5,338 nucleotides of DNA from Eubacteriales bacterium. GTDB taxonomy: Bacteria > Bacillota > Clostridia > Oscillospirales > Oscillospiraceae. The translations under genes and the position numbers were made by a program. The first letter of the stretch is position 1. The number at the start of each line of letters is the position of its first letter. A model generated the notes under the pieces. That model ran no database searches, was not told the origin of the DNA, and saw nothing but the letters and a program-made list of their open reading frames with translations. The stretch is from positions 1 to 5,338 of the forward strand of contig JAUMXS010000065.1 in assembly GCA_030528965.1 (NCBI GenBank). Direction: 5' to 3'. This document shows, piece after piece, positions 4,874 through 5,338 of this stretch.

Positions 4874-5338
4874 ATGTTGCTTCCGGGCAGGAGCGGCGGA
4901 GTCCGCTGGTTGGTAGTGTTTCTGGGCAACCCGGGCCTGAAATATGAAAACAGCCGACATAACGCGGGATTCATGACGGCTTCCGTCGTGGAAAAGACCT
5001 GTGGGGTACGGATCGACCGCCTGCGTTCGCGAGCGCTCACGGCCCGATGTGAACTGGGCGGAGAGTCTGTGCTGCTGGTAAAACCGCAGACCTATATGAA
5101 CCTTTCGGGCGAAGCGGTCGGACCGCTGGCGGCATATTACAAGGTCCCGCCGGAGCGGATCCTGGTCATATCCGATGAGGTCTCGCTGCCCATAGGGAAG
5201 CTGCGTCTGCGGCGAAGCGGATCCGCCGGAGGCCACAACGGACTCAAGAGCATCATTGCGGCTTTGGGAACGGACGGTTTTCCGCGGCTGCGGATCGGCG
5301 TCGGCGCACCGCCGCATCCGGACTATGATATGGCCGAC
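4874..5338 (+). CDS. pth: Peptidyl-tRNA hydrolase, N-terminal part (3' end outside window)
   Basis: The first 155 residues of a bacterial Pth are present; the frame is still open at the window edge (family length is about 190). The enzyme cleaves the ester bond of peptidyl-tRNAs that drop off the ribosome, freeing tRNA and peptide. Key residues are all present: Asn19 in FLGNPGLKY, catalytic His29 in SRHNAGF, Asn76 in TYMNLSG, Asp101 in ISDEVSLP, and Asn122 in GGHNGLKS; these match Asn10, His20, Asn68, Asp93 and Asn114 of the E. coli enzyme. RLRIGVGAP (138-146) follows as usual. The N-terminus is 9 residues longer than in E. coli (MLLPGRSGG before VRWLVV), and the usual VGLGNPG reads VFLGNPG. 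The strong ribosome binding site supports the longer start. The gene lies 29 bases after prs in the same direction, a pairing seen in Bacillota where mfd often follows. Confidence 0.95.
   Translation, partial: MLLPGRSGGVRWLVVFLGNPGLKYENSRHNAGFMTASVVEKTCGVRIDRLRSRALTARCELGGESVLLVKPQTYMNLSGEAVGPLAAYYKVPPERILVISDEVSLPIGKLRLRRSGSAGGHNGLKSIIAALGTDGFPRLRIGVGAPPHPDYDMAD

Noticed and set aside
3789..4874. Minus-strand open frame of 361 codons antisense to prs
   Set aside because: It spans the prs promoter and the prs-pth gap and shows no motif; prs on the plus strand explains the constraint.

Overview
The window looks like ordinary chromosome from a Gram-positive anaerobe of the Clostridia, most plausibly an Oscillospiraceae-like Bacillota. 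The grounds are the moderately high GC (about 60% in most genes), the AGGAGG-type ribosome binding sites, the sigma-A type promoters, the Clostridia-style RF2 N-terminus (MLEFEEYK...) and the adjacent prs-pth pair typical of Bacillota. The assignment rests on remembered family resemblance, not on a search.

Layout from left to right. (1) Positions 1-309, plus strand: the C-terminal end of an acyl-CoA synthetase / AMP-forming ligase whose start lies outside the window, followed by a strong intrinsic terminator (384-413). (2) Positions 494-1249, plus strand: a single-gene unit for a class I SAM-dependent methyltransferase with a GTG start, its own extended -10 promoter and clearly lower GC (about 51%) than its neighbours. 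It is flanked by terminators on both sides. (3) Positions 1250-1429: a convergent intergenic region with two hairpin terminators, one bidirectional and one pointing only leftwards. (4) Positions 3686-1430, minus strand: a two-gene operon, prfB (peptide chain release factor 2) followed after 4 bases by a CapA-like, membrane-anchored or secreted metallophosphatase-fold protein. (5) Positions 3687-3881: a divergent control region with two near-consensus promoters back to back, one for prfB-capA and one for prs. (6) Positions 3882-5338, plus strand: prs (ribose-phosphate pyrophosphokinase), then pth (peptidyl-tRNA hydrolase), which runs off the right edge.

How the genes fit together: prfB and pth both serve translation (RF2 releases finished peptides at UGA/UAA; Pth recycles peptidyl-tRNA dropped from ribosomes), and prs supplies PRPP for nucleotides, histidine, tryptophan and NAD. 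These are growth-linked housekeeping functions and the strong promoters fit that. The CapA-like protein, the methyltransferase and the acyl-CoA synthetase fragment have no evident link to them.

I found no convincing novel system. The most useful points are that prfB is an uninterrupted frame without the usual programmed +1 frameshift, that the methyltransferase looks like an inserted single-gene cassette, that an orphan leftward terminator lies before it, and that prfB and prs share a compact divergent promoter region.
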